NCBI GenBank assembly: GCA_938017575.1
Contig: CALIJC010000032.1
Coordinates: forward strand, 1-41,312
Reading direction: 5' to 3'
Origin: an uncultured Patescibacteria group bacterium
Lineage (GTDB): Bacteria > Patescibacteriota > JACMRA01
Length of the DNA stretch: 41,312 nucleotides
In this document: positions 23,691 to 31,569 of the stretch, in pieces
Layout: the number at the start of each line of letters is the position of its first letter
How positions within the stretch are numbered: position 1 is the first letter of the stretch
Made by a program: the position numbers and the translations under genes
The notes under the pieces: generated by a model
The model's database searches: none
What the model was told of the DNA's origin: nothing
Seen by the model: only the letters and a program-made list of their open reading frames with translations

Positions 23691-25424
23691 CTATTTGGCC
23701 TCTACTATATTTATATCAATTCTTGGACTCAAAAATGGAACATCCACACCTAGTTTCTTTTTTTGAACTCTACGAACATTTGGATATTTCTCCTGGATCA
23801 AAGCAGTATCATCATTTTTTAATTTCTCCCTAATTTCTTTCTTATCTAAACCATCATTTTTAGTGTAGCTATACAAAAAATCTAAATCTATTTCTCCAGT
23901 ATCATCAATAAAACCACCACTAGATGTGTTCAAAACAATCGATTTAACTTCTTTTACATCTTCGATCTCTGCATATAAAATATCTTCAACCATTGTTCTT
24001 GGTATATAATAAATACTAGTAGTTACGTCCACTTGAAGTGATACTTCTTTGGCTGCATCACCTAATTGATGATCATAAATAAATACAGAGTCTAGGTTTT
24101 TGTACCATGTAGAATCCACAAAAACATTCTCATTCTTGAGTAGGTCTATTTCTTTAAGCCTCTCAACTGCTTGCAAACCTTCAATAGTATTTCTCAATAA
24201 ATTCTGATCTGCTTCAGTTACAATTTTACCACCTTCAATTAACTGTCCTCTAACCGGTGTTGTTGTTAATGCAAAACAATTCCCACAAACTGTTTGTCCA
24301 AAAGCATTATAAATCTCTAATCTTTCATTAGCACCACCAATCGAATAACTATCACCAGCTTCCTCAGCTTGAATTGTAAATTGGGTTACATCTTCTTTTT
24401 CTTGGTTCTGTGCTTCTACTACTAAATCGTTAGAGACTGTTGAGTCGTTCAAAAAGAAATATTTATTCGGCCCTTTTTCAAAATAATAACTATTAGTATC
24501 AATCTCTAACTGCTGGAATGAGTTATTAACAATCCTGACTCTGCCAGTAGCCCTCTCAGTAGTTTCTTTATCAGCTCCACTAGCGGGTTTGGATGCACTT
24601 TTGCTAATCTTCATTGTCTTTTTACTAAAAGAGTCAATCGGCATCGACAAACTAATATTCGATTCAATTTCCTGTGGAACCACCTCAAGTGTAAATACAT
24701 TTGTAGGAAATGAAACAAGTAGTAAAATCGCAGCAACTGCAAAACCAAAAACACTAGAAAGAATCTTGATACTTTGGGGCTTCTTTTTTTTAGTAGAATT
24801 TAAAATTGCGCTTGGAGAAAAATCAACAGATTTAACAAAGTCAGCAAAACCAAAAACTTTACTAGCCTCTTCCGTTTTCAAACTATCCAAAGCAATTTTA
24901 GTTGCCTCGATTCTATCAATCCACGAATCTAGATTTTGAATATTTTTTATACTATCTACAGGCTGCTCTAACTCATCTTCAGATTCCTCCTCTATTGAAT
25001 CGTTATCAACTGATAATTCAATCAAATTTACAGAGTCGTCAATTTCCACCTCAGCAATATTCATTGTAGGAGGTTCTTTTTTGTCTTGGATTTTTTCTGT
25101 TGAGTCTTCAACCTGATTCTGACCTAATAGTTTTGGTTCAGGTTTTTTTAATTTTGTGTGTGAATTATCAATATAATAAAGTTCATCCACATCCAAATCA
25201 CTTAGATGTAGGAGCTCCAGAATGTTTTTATCTAAACTAATCCATAGAACTTTTCGTGGATAATTTCTAAGTCTATAATTAAAAATATTAAAAGCAATTT
25301 TAGTGCTCAAATAGATTGGTAATGAATTGACACTAATCCTCAAAACCCCTCCATCACCTGCCTTTTGGGCAAGCTCATCTAAAATCTTCTTCTGTCTTGT
25401 ATTCTGGTCTATATGGATAATCAT
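23691..25424 (-). CDS. Membrane-anchored baseplate-J-like protein
   Basis: About 577 residues from ATG 25424 (MIIHIDQNTRQKK). An ATG at 25448 overlaps the -10 box and is rejected. A cytoplasmic N-terminal domain (1-85) carries LWISLDKNILELLHLSDLDV. An acidic linker follows, then one membrane helix near 220-240 and an outer part. The outer part has ATGRVRIVNNSFQQLEIDT, a VVEAQ...EEAGDSYSIGG segment and GGKIVTEADQNLLRNT, which match the baseplate J/gp47-like pattern common in CPR proteins. The function is not known; it is not evidence of a phage here, because no other phage gene is near. prfB follows in the same transcript. Confidence 0.7.
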   Translation of the reverse strand: MIIHIDQNTRQKKILDELAQKAGDGGVLRISVNSLPIYLSTKIAFNIFNYRLRNYPRKVLWISLDKNILELLHLSDLDVDELYYIDNSHTKLKKPEPKLLGQNQVEDSTEKIQDKKEPPTMNIAEVEIDDSVNLIELSVDNDSIEEESEDELEQPVDSIKNIQNLDSWIDRIEATKIALDSLKTEEASKVFGFADFVKSVDFSPSAILNSTKKKKPQSIKILSSVFGFAVAAILLLVSFPTNVFTLEVVPQEIESNISLSMPIDSFSKKTMKISKSASKPASGADKETTERATGRVRIVNNSFQQLEIDTNSYYFEKGPNKYFFLNDSTVSNDLVVEAQNQEKEDVTQFTIQAEEAGDSYSIGGANERLEIYNAFGQTVCGNCFALTTTPVRGQLIEGGKIVTEADQNLLRNTIEGLQAVERLKEIDLLKNENVFVDSTWYKNLDSVFIYDHQLGDAAKEVSLQVDVTTSIYYIPRTMVEDILYAEIEDVKEVKSIVLNTSSGGFIDDTGEIDLDFLYSYTKNDGLDKKEIREKLKNDDTALIQEKYPNVRRVQKKKLGVDVPFLSPRIDINIVEAK

Positions 25425-25447
25425 AATGAATTCCAAATGTTGTATCA

Positions 25448-25476
25448 ATTAAAAACTAAATTCTTTTTCTTGTAAA
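25448..25476 (-). promoter_or_regulatory. Promoter of the baseplate-J-like gene and prfB
   Basis: Minus strand TTTACA, 17 bp, TTTAAT, 23 bases before the ATG at 25424. Confidence 0.6.
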
Positions 25477-25533
25477 GATTGCAAAATGGGTAATTATAAT
25501 AGATGTGATGTTTATATATTTAGATAGCTGTTT

Positions 25534-25562
25534 TTGACAAAAAGACGTAAATATTTTACTAT
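25534..25562 (+). promoter_or_regulatory. Promoter of the GH8 gene
   Basis: TTGACA, 17 bp, TACTAT, 31 bases before the ATG at 25594. Confidence 0.65.
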
Positions 25563-25593
25563 AACACTTTAGACACCATCATTTTAACTATCT

Positions 25594-26823
25594 ATGTTAA
25601 AAGCCCCGCAGTTTTTCAGAAAAACAAAATACTTAGTAGTCATCGGGCTACTCATTATAATAACATCCTTTGCTTTTTCACTAGCATCTAATCAATACAC
25701 CCTTGTCGGATTAAATTCCTCTGAGACTCCAGCAATTGTTAACAAAACTAAATTACTAGAATCGTTATTTGAATCATATAAAGATGAATATGTAGATCCT
25801 GAATTCCACCGAACAATTGACAAACAACGTGATGGTATAACTACTTCAGAAGGACAAAGCTACACCATGCTAAGATCTGTTTGGATTGATGACAAAGAGA
25901 CTTTTGATTTATCTTGGGAATGGACTAGAAATAATCTTCAAAGAGAGGACAAACTTTTTTCATGGTTATGGGGACTAAAAGAAGATGGAACATGGGGCTT
26001 GTTAGATGATAGAGGTGGTGAAAATGTTGCTACAGATGCAGATATAGATATTGCCCTTTCTCTGATCTTTGCAGCAAACAAATGGGATGATAATAATTAT
26101 TTAGACCAGGCCAAAGAGATCATTGATAGTATCTGGGAAAAAACTGTAGTTAAAATTAACGGAAATTATTTATTACTACCTAATGATTTAGAAAAATTCT
26201 CTGAAAAAAGTTATTACTTAATTAACCCTTCATATTTTTCGCCTGCGCATTTTAGAATTTTTGCTAAGTATGATCTGAATAACAACTGGAACAGATTAGC
26301 CAATGATTCATATAAATATCTAAAAGCGTTCCAAGAGCTCCCCATTTCCTCTACAGACAATCCAAGCCTCCCTCCAAATTGGATAATCATGGAAAAAGAA
26401 ACACTTGAGCTACGAAAATCTGCAATTTCAGATCTAAATACCAATTATGGTTATGATGCCTTGAGAATCCCATTTAGGGTTGGTCTAGATTGGAAATGGT
26501 TTAGAACAATTGAGAGTAAAGAGTATTTAAATAAATTTACTGCTCTATCTGACACTTTGGAAGAAAGCAACCAAATATTTGCAGAATATTCCAGAGATGG
26601 AACACCTATTGTAAATTATGAAACCAAAAGCATGTACGGAGCTTCAATTCCGATGTTAAAAATTACCAATAATGATTCTTTGGAAGATGTTGTAAATGAT
26701 AACATTTTAGAGGGTTTTGATTTTGATAAATATGATTGGGAAAATCAAATAAGTTACTATGATGATAACTGGTCATGGTTTGGACTTGCCTTCTATTTAG
26801 ATAGAACTGACAATATTCAATAA
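25594..26823 (+). CDS. Secreted glycoside hydrolase family 8 (BcsZ-like glucanase)
   Basis: 409 residues. An N-terminal signal anchor spans about 12-31; the rest is an alpha/alpha-barrel enzyme of family GH8 (endo-beta-glucanases such as BcsZ). The catalytic acid is Glu86 in TTSEGQSYTM, and the second acidic motif is ATDADIDIALSL (Asp148/Asp150). Conserved WTRNNL and LFSWLWG lie between. GH8 enzymes commonly accompany cellulose-type synthases to trim nascent chains. Here the BcsA-like GT2 gene follows 212 bases downstream. A terminator lies between them, so expression is at least partly separate. Confidence 0.9.
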   Translation: MLKAPQFFRKTKYLVVIGLLIIITSFAFSLASNQYTLVGLNSSETPAIVNKTKLLESLFESYKDEYVDPEFHRTIDKQRDGITTSEGQSYTMLRSVWIDDKETFDLSWEWTRNNLQREDKLFSWLWGLKEDGTWGLLDDRGGENVATDADIDIALSLIFAANKWDDNNYLDQAKEIIDSIWEKTVVKINGNYLLLPNDLEKFSEKSYYLINPSYFSPAHFRIFAKYDLNNNWNRLANDSYKYLKAFQELPISSTDNPSLPPNWIIMEKETLELRKSAISDLNTNYGYDALRIPFRVGLDWKWFRTIESKEYLNKFTALSDTLEESNQIFAEYSRDGTPIVNYETKSMYGASIPMLKITNNDSLEDVVNDNILEGFDFDKYDWENQISYYDDNWSWFGLAFYLDRTDNIQ

Positions 26824-26852
26824 TTTATTTGATTAAACAGGGAAAATGTTTT

Positions 26853-26880
26853 ACACTGTAAATAGTGTTATTTTTTTATT
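26853..26880 (+). terminator. Terminator after the GH8 gene
   Basis: ACACT-GTAAAT-AGTGT hairpin followed by TATTTTTTTATT. Confidence 0.65.
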
Positions 26881-27035
26881 TGACAAAATACGAATTCTAT
26901 GCGAATTTTCGAAAAATAATTAAAAAGTATTTATAACTGTCGAAGAGTAATTTGAAAACATGGTAAAAGTATATTTTATAAATTTTTACAAGCTTTTTTC
27001 TCGCAGCATACTACAACCATTAACTTCCTAAATAT

Positions 27036-28595
27036 ATGAAAATTCCTTTCTTAAATCCGGCTAAAAACCAGCGAACCATTTTTAGAGAAAAAAAAGAATC
27101 TATTCCAGTGGCAATGTTGTTACTGAATATCATCTTAACAGTAGCTTACTTTTGTATTTTGGCATTTTTTATTACTCCTGAAAATCTATTCCTTTTTTCT
27201 TTATTGATTTTTGCAGAAGCATTCCACTTATGGCAAACATTGACTTATCTTTATACAGTTGTTCACAAAGCCCCAACTAGAATTTTTAATAAGTCTTATG
27301 CTCCAGAAGTCGATATTTTTATAACTTATGTAAATGAACCACTAGAAATAGTAAAAGAAACAGCCTTAGCTGCTAAAAATTTAAACTACAAAGGACATAA
27401 AGTTTTCATCCTAAATGATGGACGTGTTGCTGGACAAGAAGATTGGCAAAAGGTCGAAGAGTTAGCCCAAGAAATAGGAGTTGGATGTATTACTAGGATC
27501 AAACCAGGTGGAGCAAAAGCTGGAAACATTAACCACGCACTTTCTATTACAAATGCACCATTTTTCATAGTATTTGATGCAGATCATATACCCAAACCAG
27601 AGTTTATCAAAAAAACCATTGGTTACTTTTATGATAGAAAGGTTGCTTTTGTTCAAACACCTCAATACTATAAAAACAGTAGCGAAAACTTTATCACAAA
27701 AACTTCATGGGAGCAACAAGAGTTATTCTTTGATCCAATCTGCCAAGGTAAAGATGGAATGGATTCCATGTTCATGTGTGGAACAAACATGTTAATTAGA
27801 AGAACGGCTATTTTAGAAGCTGGTGGAATGTGTGAGACCAACATTGCTGAAGATTTCCTAACTAGTTTATTTATCCATGAAAAAGGCTGGAAATCAATTT
27901 ATGTTCCTCAAATTCTGGCTGAAGGACTAGCTCCAATAGATTTTCTTTCATACTATAAACAGCAATTTAGATGGGCACGTGGTAGTTTAGAGGTTATTTT
28001 CAAATACAATCCACTTTTGCGTAAAGGTTTGAACTGGGGGCAAAAAATCCAATACCTATCTTCTGCATCATATTATCTTTCTGGAATAATTGTTTGGATA
28101 AATATACTATTACCTTTGGCATTTCTATACACTGGACAGGTAGCGCAGAACATTACAACTATGAAATTAGCAGTAATTTTCATCCCATACATCTTTACTA
28201 CAATTTACATATTGAACCAAAGTAATAATTTTAAATACTCATTTAATGCGCTTACATTTTCTTTTGGATCTTTCGATCTTTTTACAAAAGCATTGATTGG
28301 CGTTATTACAAATAAAAAAACTAAATTCCAAGTCACTTCAAAAACAAAAGTTCAAGGTAACTATATCAAATTAGTTAGTACTCATATTTTTATTATAGCT
28401 TTATCAATAGTTGGATTTATTGTTGGATATATTAGAGAAGGGGCATCTGCTAATCTAATAACTAACCTATCTTGGGCAATTGTAAACATCTCTCTTTTCT
28501 TACCTTTTATCAAAGCAGCTTTACCTGAAAAAGAATTTGAAGAAGTTAGGTCAATCCAATTACAACAGACTCCTGAAGCATTAATTAACGAATAG
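27036..28595 (+). CDS. BcsA-like family 2 glycosyltransferase (processive beta-glucan synthase)
   Basis: 519 residues. Two N-terminal membrane helices (about 23-75), a cytoplasmic GT2 catalytic domain (about 88-325) and four or more C-terminal helices. All processive-synthase motifs are present: Asp128 in ILNDGR, DAD at 181-183, FVQTPQYY, FMCGTNMLIRR, AEDF (Glu272-Asp273) and QQFRWARG (Q309xxRW313). After the last catalytic motif comes the gating-loop-like KTKFQVTSKTKV. There is no PilZ domain, so no c-di-GMP control through BcsA's usual route. The product is probably a cellulose-like polysaccharide exported through the same protein. The next gene starts 7 bases after its stop. Confidence 0.9.
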   Translation: MKIPFLNPAKNQRTIFREKKESIPVAMLLLNIILTVAYFCILAFFITPENLFLFSLLIFAEAFHLWQTLTYLYTVVHKAPTRIFNKSYAPEVDIFITYVNEPLEIVKETALAAKNLNYKGHKVFILNDGRVAGQEDWQKVEELAQEIGVGCITRIKPGGAKAGNINHALSITNAPFFIVFDADHIPKPEFIKKTIGYFYDRKVAFVQTPQYYKNSSENFITKTSWEQQELFFDPICQGKDGMDSMFMCGTNMLIRRTAILEAGGMCETNIAEDFLTSLFIHEKGWKSIYVPQILAEGLAPIDFLSYYKQQFRWARGSLEVIFKYNPLLRKGLNWGQKIQYLSSASYYLSGIIVWINILLPLAFLYTGQVAQNITTMKLAVIFIPYIFTTIYILNQSNNFKYSFNALTFSFGSFDLFTKALIGVITNKKTKFQVTSKTKVQGNYIKLVSTHIFIIALSIVGFIVGYIREGASANLITNLSWAIVNISLFLPFIKAALPEKEFEEVRSIQLQQTPEALINE

Positions 28596-28602
28596 TAGAA
28601 TT

Positions 28603-30141
28603 ATGAAAAATAAGAAAGACCTTAGCTTTATTCAAAAAATTAGTTTAAAAAAGAATCAGCTTATATCCTGGCTAAAAAAAGATAGCCATATAAAATTACT
28701 ACTTCTTTTATTTATTGTTTTTGAAATATATTTTTCAGTTACATATCTAAGTAATCAAAGTCTTAGGCTGGATGAATCTCAAAGTCTCTATGTTTCTGGA
28801 AAGGGAGCAATTAGAATTTTGAATATTATCGCCCAAGATGTACACGTTCCATTGTATTTGATTTTACTCCGAACATGGCAATCTATTTTTAACCTAACAC
28901 CGTTAGATGTAGTCTATAACCGTATATTTTCGTTGATATTCCAACTAATAGCTATTCCATCATTCTATGTTTTATCCAAAAGAGTCTTCAAGAAAAAAGA
29001 ATCTGCAATTTTTGGAGCAGCATTAGTTACCATTTCTCCAATTTTGTTGTGGTACGCCAATGAACTTAGGATGTATTCATTATTACTTTTAATGACTATA
29101 TTGAGTCATATTACGTTCTTTGATCTCAAGGAAAACAGTAACAAATTTTCATACTGGCTCAAATATACAATTGTCGGGTTAATTGGAATCTACACCCATT
29201 ATTTCTTTAATATTATTCTTTTCTCGCAGTTTTTATATGCTTTGTTGTACAAAAAAGATTTTAAAATAACTGGAATAGTTAGACTGATTCAAACATATAT
29301 TATTTTAGGAATTGCTTATGTTCCATGGATTTTCATGGTAATCACCCAAGGATCTGCTAGTAATACCAAACCACTTTTAGCACCTCCTAATAGTATTGAT
29401 GTTTTTAACACTTTAACCCATATCTTCTTTGGGTTCCAAAATGATACAATTAATACAGCAGTTGTTTCTGCCTGGCCTATAATAACAATAATTGGTATTC
29501 TCCTAATTAACTTTAAAAAGCCGATGGATAAAATCTCTCGTTATTATATGATAACAGGTTTATTACCTATCCTATTAGCTTTTATTGTTAGTGTTATTTA
29601 TCGACCAGTCTTCTTGAGTAGGTATTTAATTATCGTTGTCCCTTCTTTCTATATATTGCTTACGAGTTTTTCATATAGTTTAAAAAATAGCCTTGGTTAT
29701 ATATTTAGAGTTTTAGTAATATTATTTATGGCAACTGGCTTATTGTTCCAAACATTCAACCCACTAACCCCGGTTAAAGAAAACTACAGAGAGGTTACCA
29801 ACTATGTAAACCAAAATGCCACAGAAAACGATATCGTAACAATTTCTGCACCCTTTACTATTTACCCTATTCAGTATTACTACGAAAGTGATGCAAAAGT
29901 AGTAACCATCCCAGAATGGGAGCTAGAGACTGAAGGCACTATCCCAGAGTTTGATCAAGAAATCTTTGAACAAAGAGTAGCTGAATACGAAGTAACCTAT
30001 GATTTTATATATGTAATCTTGAGTTATGATCAAAGCTACGAAAAAGACATCAAAGACTATTTTGACAGCAAGTATAAACAAGTTGAATCAAAAGAGTTCT
30101 CTAATAAGCTAAATTTATTTAAATACCAGTTTAAATATTAA
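28603..30141 (+). CDS. GT-C glycosyltransferase (PMT/ArnT-like, GT39/GT83 type)
   Basis: 512 residues with about eleven membrane helices and a C-terminal soluble domain (about 405-512). The first outer loop carries Asp57-Glu58 in RLDESQSLYVSG, the acidic pair typical of the PMT/ArnT fold, followed by VHVPLYLILLRTW. Further marks are WYANELRMYSLLLL and YTHYFFNIILF. Enzymes of this kind move a sugar from a polyprenyl-phosphate donor to a protein or lipid on the outer face. Being transcribed together with the BcsA-like gene suggests it decorates or anchors the same polymer; this is inference. Confidence 0.85.
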   Translation: MKNKKDLSFIQKISLKKNQLISWLKKDSHIKLLLLLFIVFEIYFSVTYLSNQSLRLDESQSLYVSGKGAIRILNIIAQDVHVPLYLILLRTWQSIFNLTPLDVVYNRIFSLIFQLIAIPSFYVLSKRVFKKKESAIFGAALVTISPILLWYANELRMYSLLLLMTILSHITFFDLKENSNKFSYWLKYTIVGLIGIYTHYFFNIILFSQFLYALLYKKDFKITGIVRLIQTYIILGIAYVPWIFMVITQGSASNTKPLLAPPNSIDVFNTLTHIFFGFQNDTINTAVVSAWPIITIIGILLINFKKPMDKISRYYMITGLLPILLAFIVSVIYRPVFLSRYLIIVVPSFYILLTSFSYSLKNSLGYIFRVLVILFMATGLLFQTFNPLTPVKENYREVTNYVNQNATENDIVTISAPFTIYPIQYYYESDAKVVTIPEWELETEGTIPEFDQEIFEQRVAEYEVTYDFIYVILSYDQSYEKDIKDYFDSKYKQVESKEFSNKLNLFKYQFKY

Positions 30142-30160
30142 TTCTAAGCTATATGCACAA

Positions 30161-30184
30161 AACCCCCAATGGGGTTATTTTTAT
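30161..30184 (+). terminator. Terminator of the polysaccharide operon
   Basis: AACCCC-CAAT-GGGGTT hairpin followed by ATTTTTAT, 20 bases past the stop. Confidence 0.8.
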
Positions 30185-30204
30185 ACTTGATGATTAAAGT
30201 GTTG

Positions 30205-30594
30205 TTAATACCTTCTGATAAAACCTGCCTGTTCTTTAGCAGTATTTTCATCTACAAAACAGATATGAGCTTTGACATTGTCATAGCTTTGGTGATCCTG
30301 CAAATAATATATATTAACACTACTATCAAATTTTCCTTTGATTGGGTGAGTTTGAGGACAAATTGGTGGCTCACCTACTTTGATCCAAAAAACACCAGGA
30401 GTGTCTAGTACATTTACTTTGGTTACTTCTTGGTTATCAACCTTATCAGCAATTGCTCGAATTTCATCTGTTGTTGCTGTGATACCTGATTGTTTACTAC
30501 TTGAAGATTTATACCCAAAATAAAATCCAGATACAAAAAATACAGAGAAAAGGCAAAATATACCTATATAATTTAAAATTTCATTTTTATTCAT
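30205..30594 (-). CDS. Membrane-anchored sunset-domain-like protein
   Basis: 129 residues from ATG 30594 (MNKNEILNYIG). One membrane helix (about 8-28) and a Ser-rich linker lead to an outer domain. The C-terminal half has the pattern of the small sunset domain: CPQTHPIKGKFDSS, YYLQDHQSYDN and ICFVDENTAKEQAGFIRRY. Two cysteines are present (in ICPQT and HICFV). The domain's function is not known. Six bases separate a TATATT box from the ATG, but I see no good -35 box. Confidence 0.65.
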   Translation of the reverse strand: MNKNEILNYIGIFCLFSVFFVSGFYFGYKSSSSKQSGITATTDEIRAIADKVDNQEVTKVNVLDTPGVFWIKVGEPPICPQTHPIKGKFDSSVNIYYLQDHQSYDNVKAHICFVDENTAKEQAGFIRRY

Positions 30595-30612
30595 AAAAAA
30601 AATATAAAACCC

Positions 30613-30632
30613 AAAAAACAACCAAAAAGGTT
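30613..30632 (-). terminator. Terminator of rpmB
   Basis: On the minus strand AACC-TTTTT-GGTT followed by GTTTTTT, about 40 bases past the rpmB stop. Confidence 0.55.
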
Positions 30633-30670
30633 ATTTAATAGGTATTCTTTAGTTTCTAAAAAGTAACTAA

Positions 30671-30865
30671 CTACGCAGCTTGGTTAGCTAATTTAGCTTT
30701 TTTTCGAAGAGTACGAAGAGCTCTAACAGAAATTTTAACTCTCTTGTTTCCAATCTTAATTCTTTGCAAGTTAGGCTTTACTTTAGTAATAGTAGCTTGC
30801 ATTGATTTAGATCGTTTTTTAACCCTCTTATAAGTTGTTCCTGTTATCGCACATTTAGCTGGCAT
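30671..30865 (-). CDS. rpmB: Ribosomal protein L28
   Basis: 64 residues from ATG 30865 (MPAKCAITGTTYKRVKKRS). The family pattern is clear: CxITG start, a basic stretch with SMQATITKVKPNLQRIKI and a VSVRALRTLRK-like end (ISVRALRTLRKKAK). An in-frame ATG at 30883 would add six residues, but it sits almost on the predicted -10 region downstream of TTGACA (30909-30914), so the shorter form is favoured. Monocistronic; its transcript ends at the 30613-30632 hairpin. Confidence 0.9.
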   Translation of the reverse strand: MPAKCAITGTTYKRVKKRSKSMQATITKVKPNLQRIKIGNKRVKISVRALRTLRKKAKLANQAA

Positions 30866-30914
30866 AGTCTTGATATTACCCATTCAGTAAGACAGAATTT
30901 TTTTTATTTGTCAA

Positions 30915-30941
30915 GAAAAAAGCGCCCATACATTAGACGCT
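30915..30941 (-). terminator. Terminator of the acetyltransferase gene
   Basis: On the minus strand AGCGTC pairs with GGCGCT (one G-T wobble) and is followed by six T. It immediately precedes the rpmB promoter region. Confidence 0.75.
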
Positions 30942-30972
30942 ACATGATAAGCCACTTATAGTTATTCTATAT

Positions 30973-31479
30973 CTAGTTGAAACTAAAGTAAATTGGCTCA
31001 GATCCTTTTTGAGGTTTTTCAAGATTTTTTTTCAAAAACCCAAATGGCATAGGTTTAAAAATATATTCTGAAAAATGCTTCTGAACTAAGTTTTTAGAAT
31101 CAGGTAAAAAATCACCACTTAGTATGAGATTATCTTGATTTCCTAGATGAGCAAAAATAGATTGAATTAACTGGTTTGCATAGCCTTTTCTGCGAAATCC
31201 TTGTCTTGTACAAAGTGAACTCAAAGTAACAATCTCTCTATCAAAATACCAGCCCTGATTATAAAATAACAGACCAACTGATAAAGTCAAATCTGTTTTC
31301 TTTTTTCTTTTCAGTTTAATTGCTGCAACCTCGACTTTTAAATCATTTCTATCTTGAAGCCCTTTATCATCACTAAAACATGCGGGATCGAAACATGAAT
31401 GAACTAAGTCAATAATAGATTCAATATATGTAACGTCACATTTATCATAATAATCACAAGAAAAATAAGCCTTCCCCAT
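30973..31479 (-). CDS. GNAT-family acetyltransferase
   Basis: 168 residues from ATG 31479 (MGKAYFSCDYYD). This start is preferred over ATG 31506 because GGGAGGA, a good Shine-Dalgarno motif, lies about 10 bases before it. The acetyl-CoA-binding motif A is recognisable: LSSLCTRQGFRRKGYANQLI, a variant of the V..yRgkGig..L pattern. The substrate is unknown. A cysteine-rich N-terminal part (CDYYDKCDV and HSCFDPAC) is unusual for the family and may bind metal. Confidence 0.75.
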   Translation of the reverse strand: MGKAYFSCDYYDKCDVTYIESIIDLVHSCFDPACFSDDKGLQDRNDLKVEVAAIKLKRKKKTDLTLSVGLLFYNQGWYFDREIVTLSSLCTRQGFRRKGYANQLIQSIFAHLGNQDNLILSGDFLPDSKNLVQKHFSEYIFKPMPFGFLKKNLEKPQKGSEPIYFSFN

Positions 31480-31569
31480 TATAAAAAATCCTCCCATTGA
31501 GTACAAAACGAGTGCTATAAAATTTTTTAAATGTCAAGTAGTTACTAAATTATTAGAACTAGCTATTTT

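Noticed and set aside
23691..25424. Baseplate-J-like protein as a sign of prophage or contractile injection system
   Set aside because: No tail, sheath, terminase or integrase gene is nearby, the gene is co-transcribed with prfB, and membrane-anchored forms are common in CPR chromosomes.
26881..27035. Possible small gene or riboswitch before the BcsA-like gene
   Set aside because: The stretch is AT-rich, lacks a frame of useful length and shows no conserved riboswitch pattern; only weak promoter-like boxes (TTGAAA at 26952, TTTACA at 26985) are visible.
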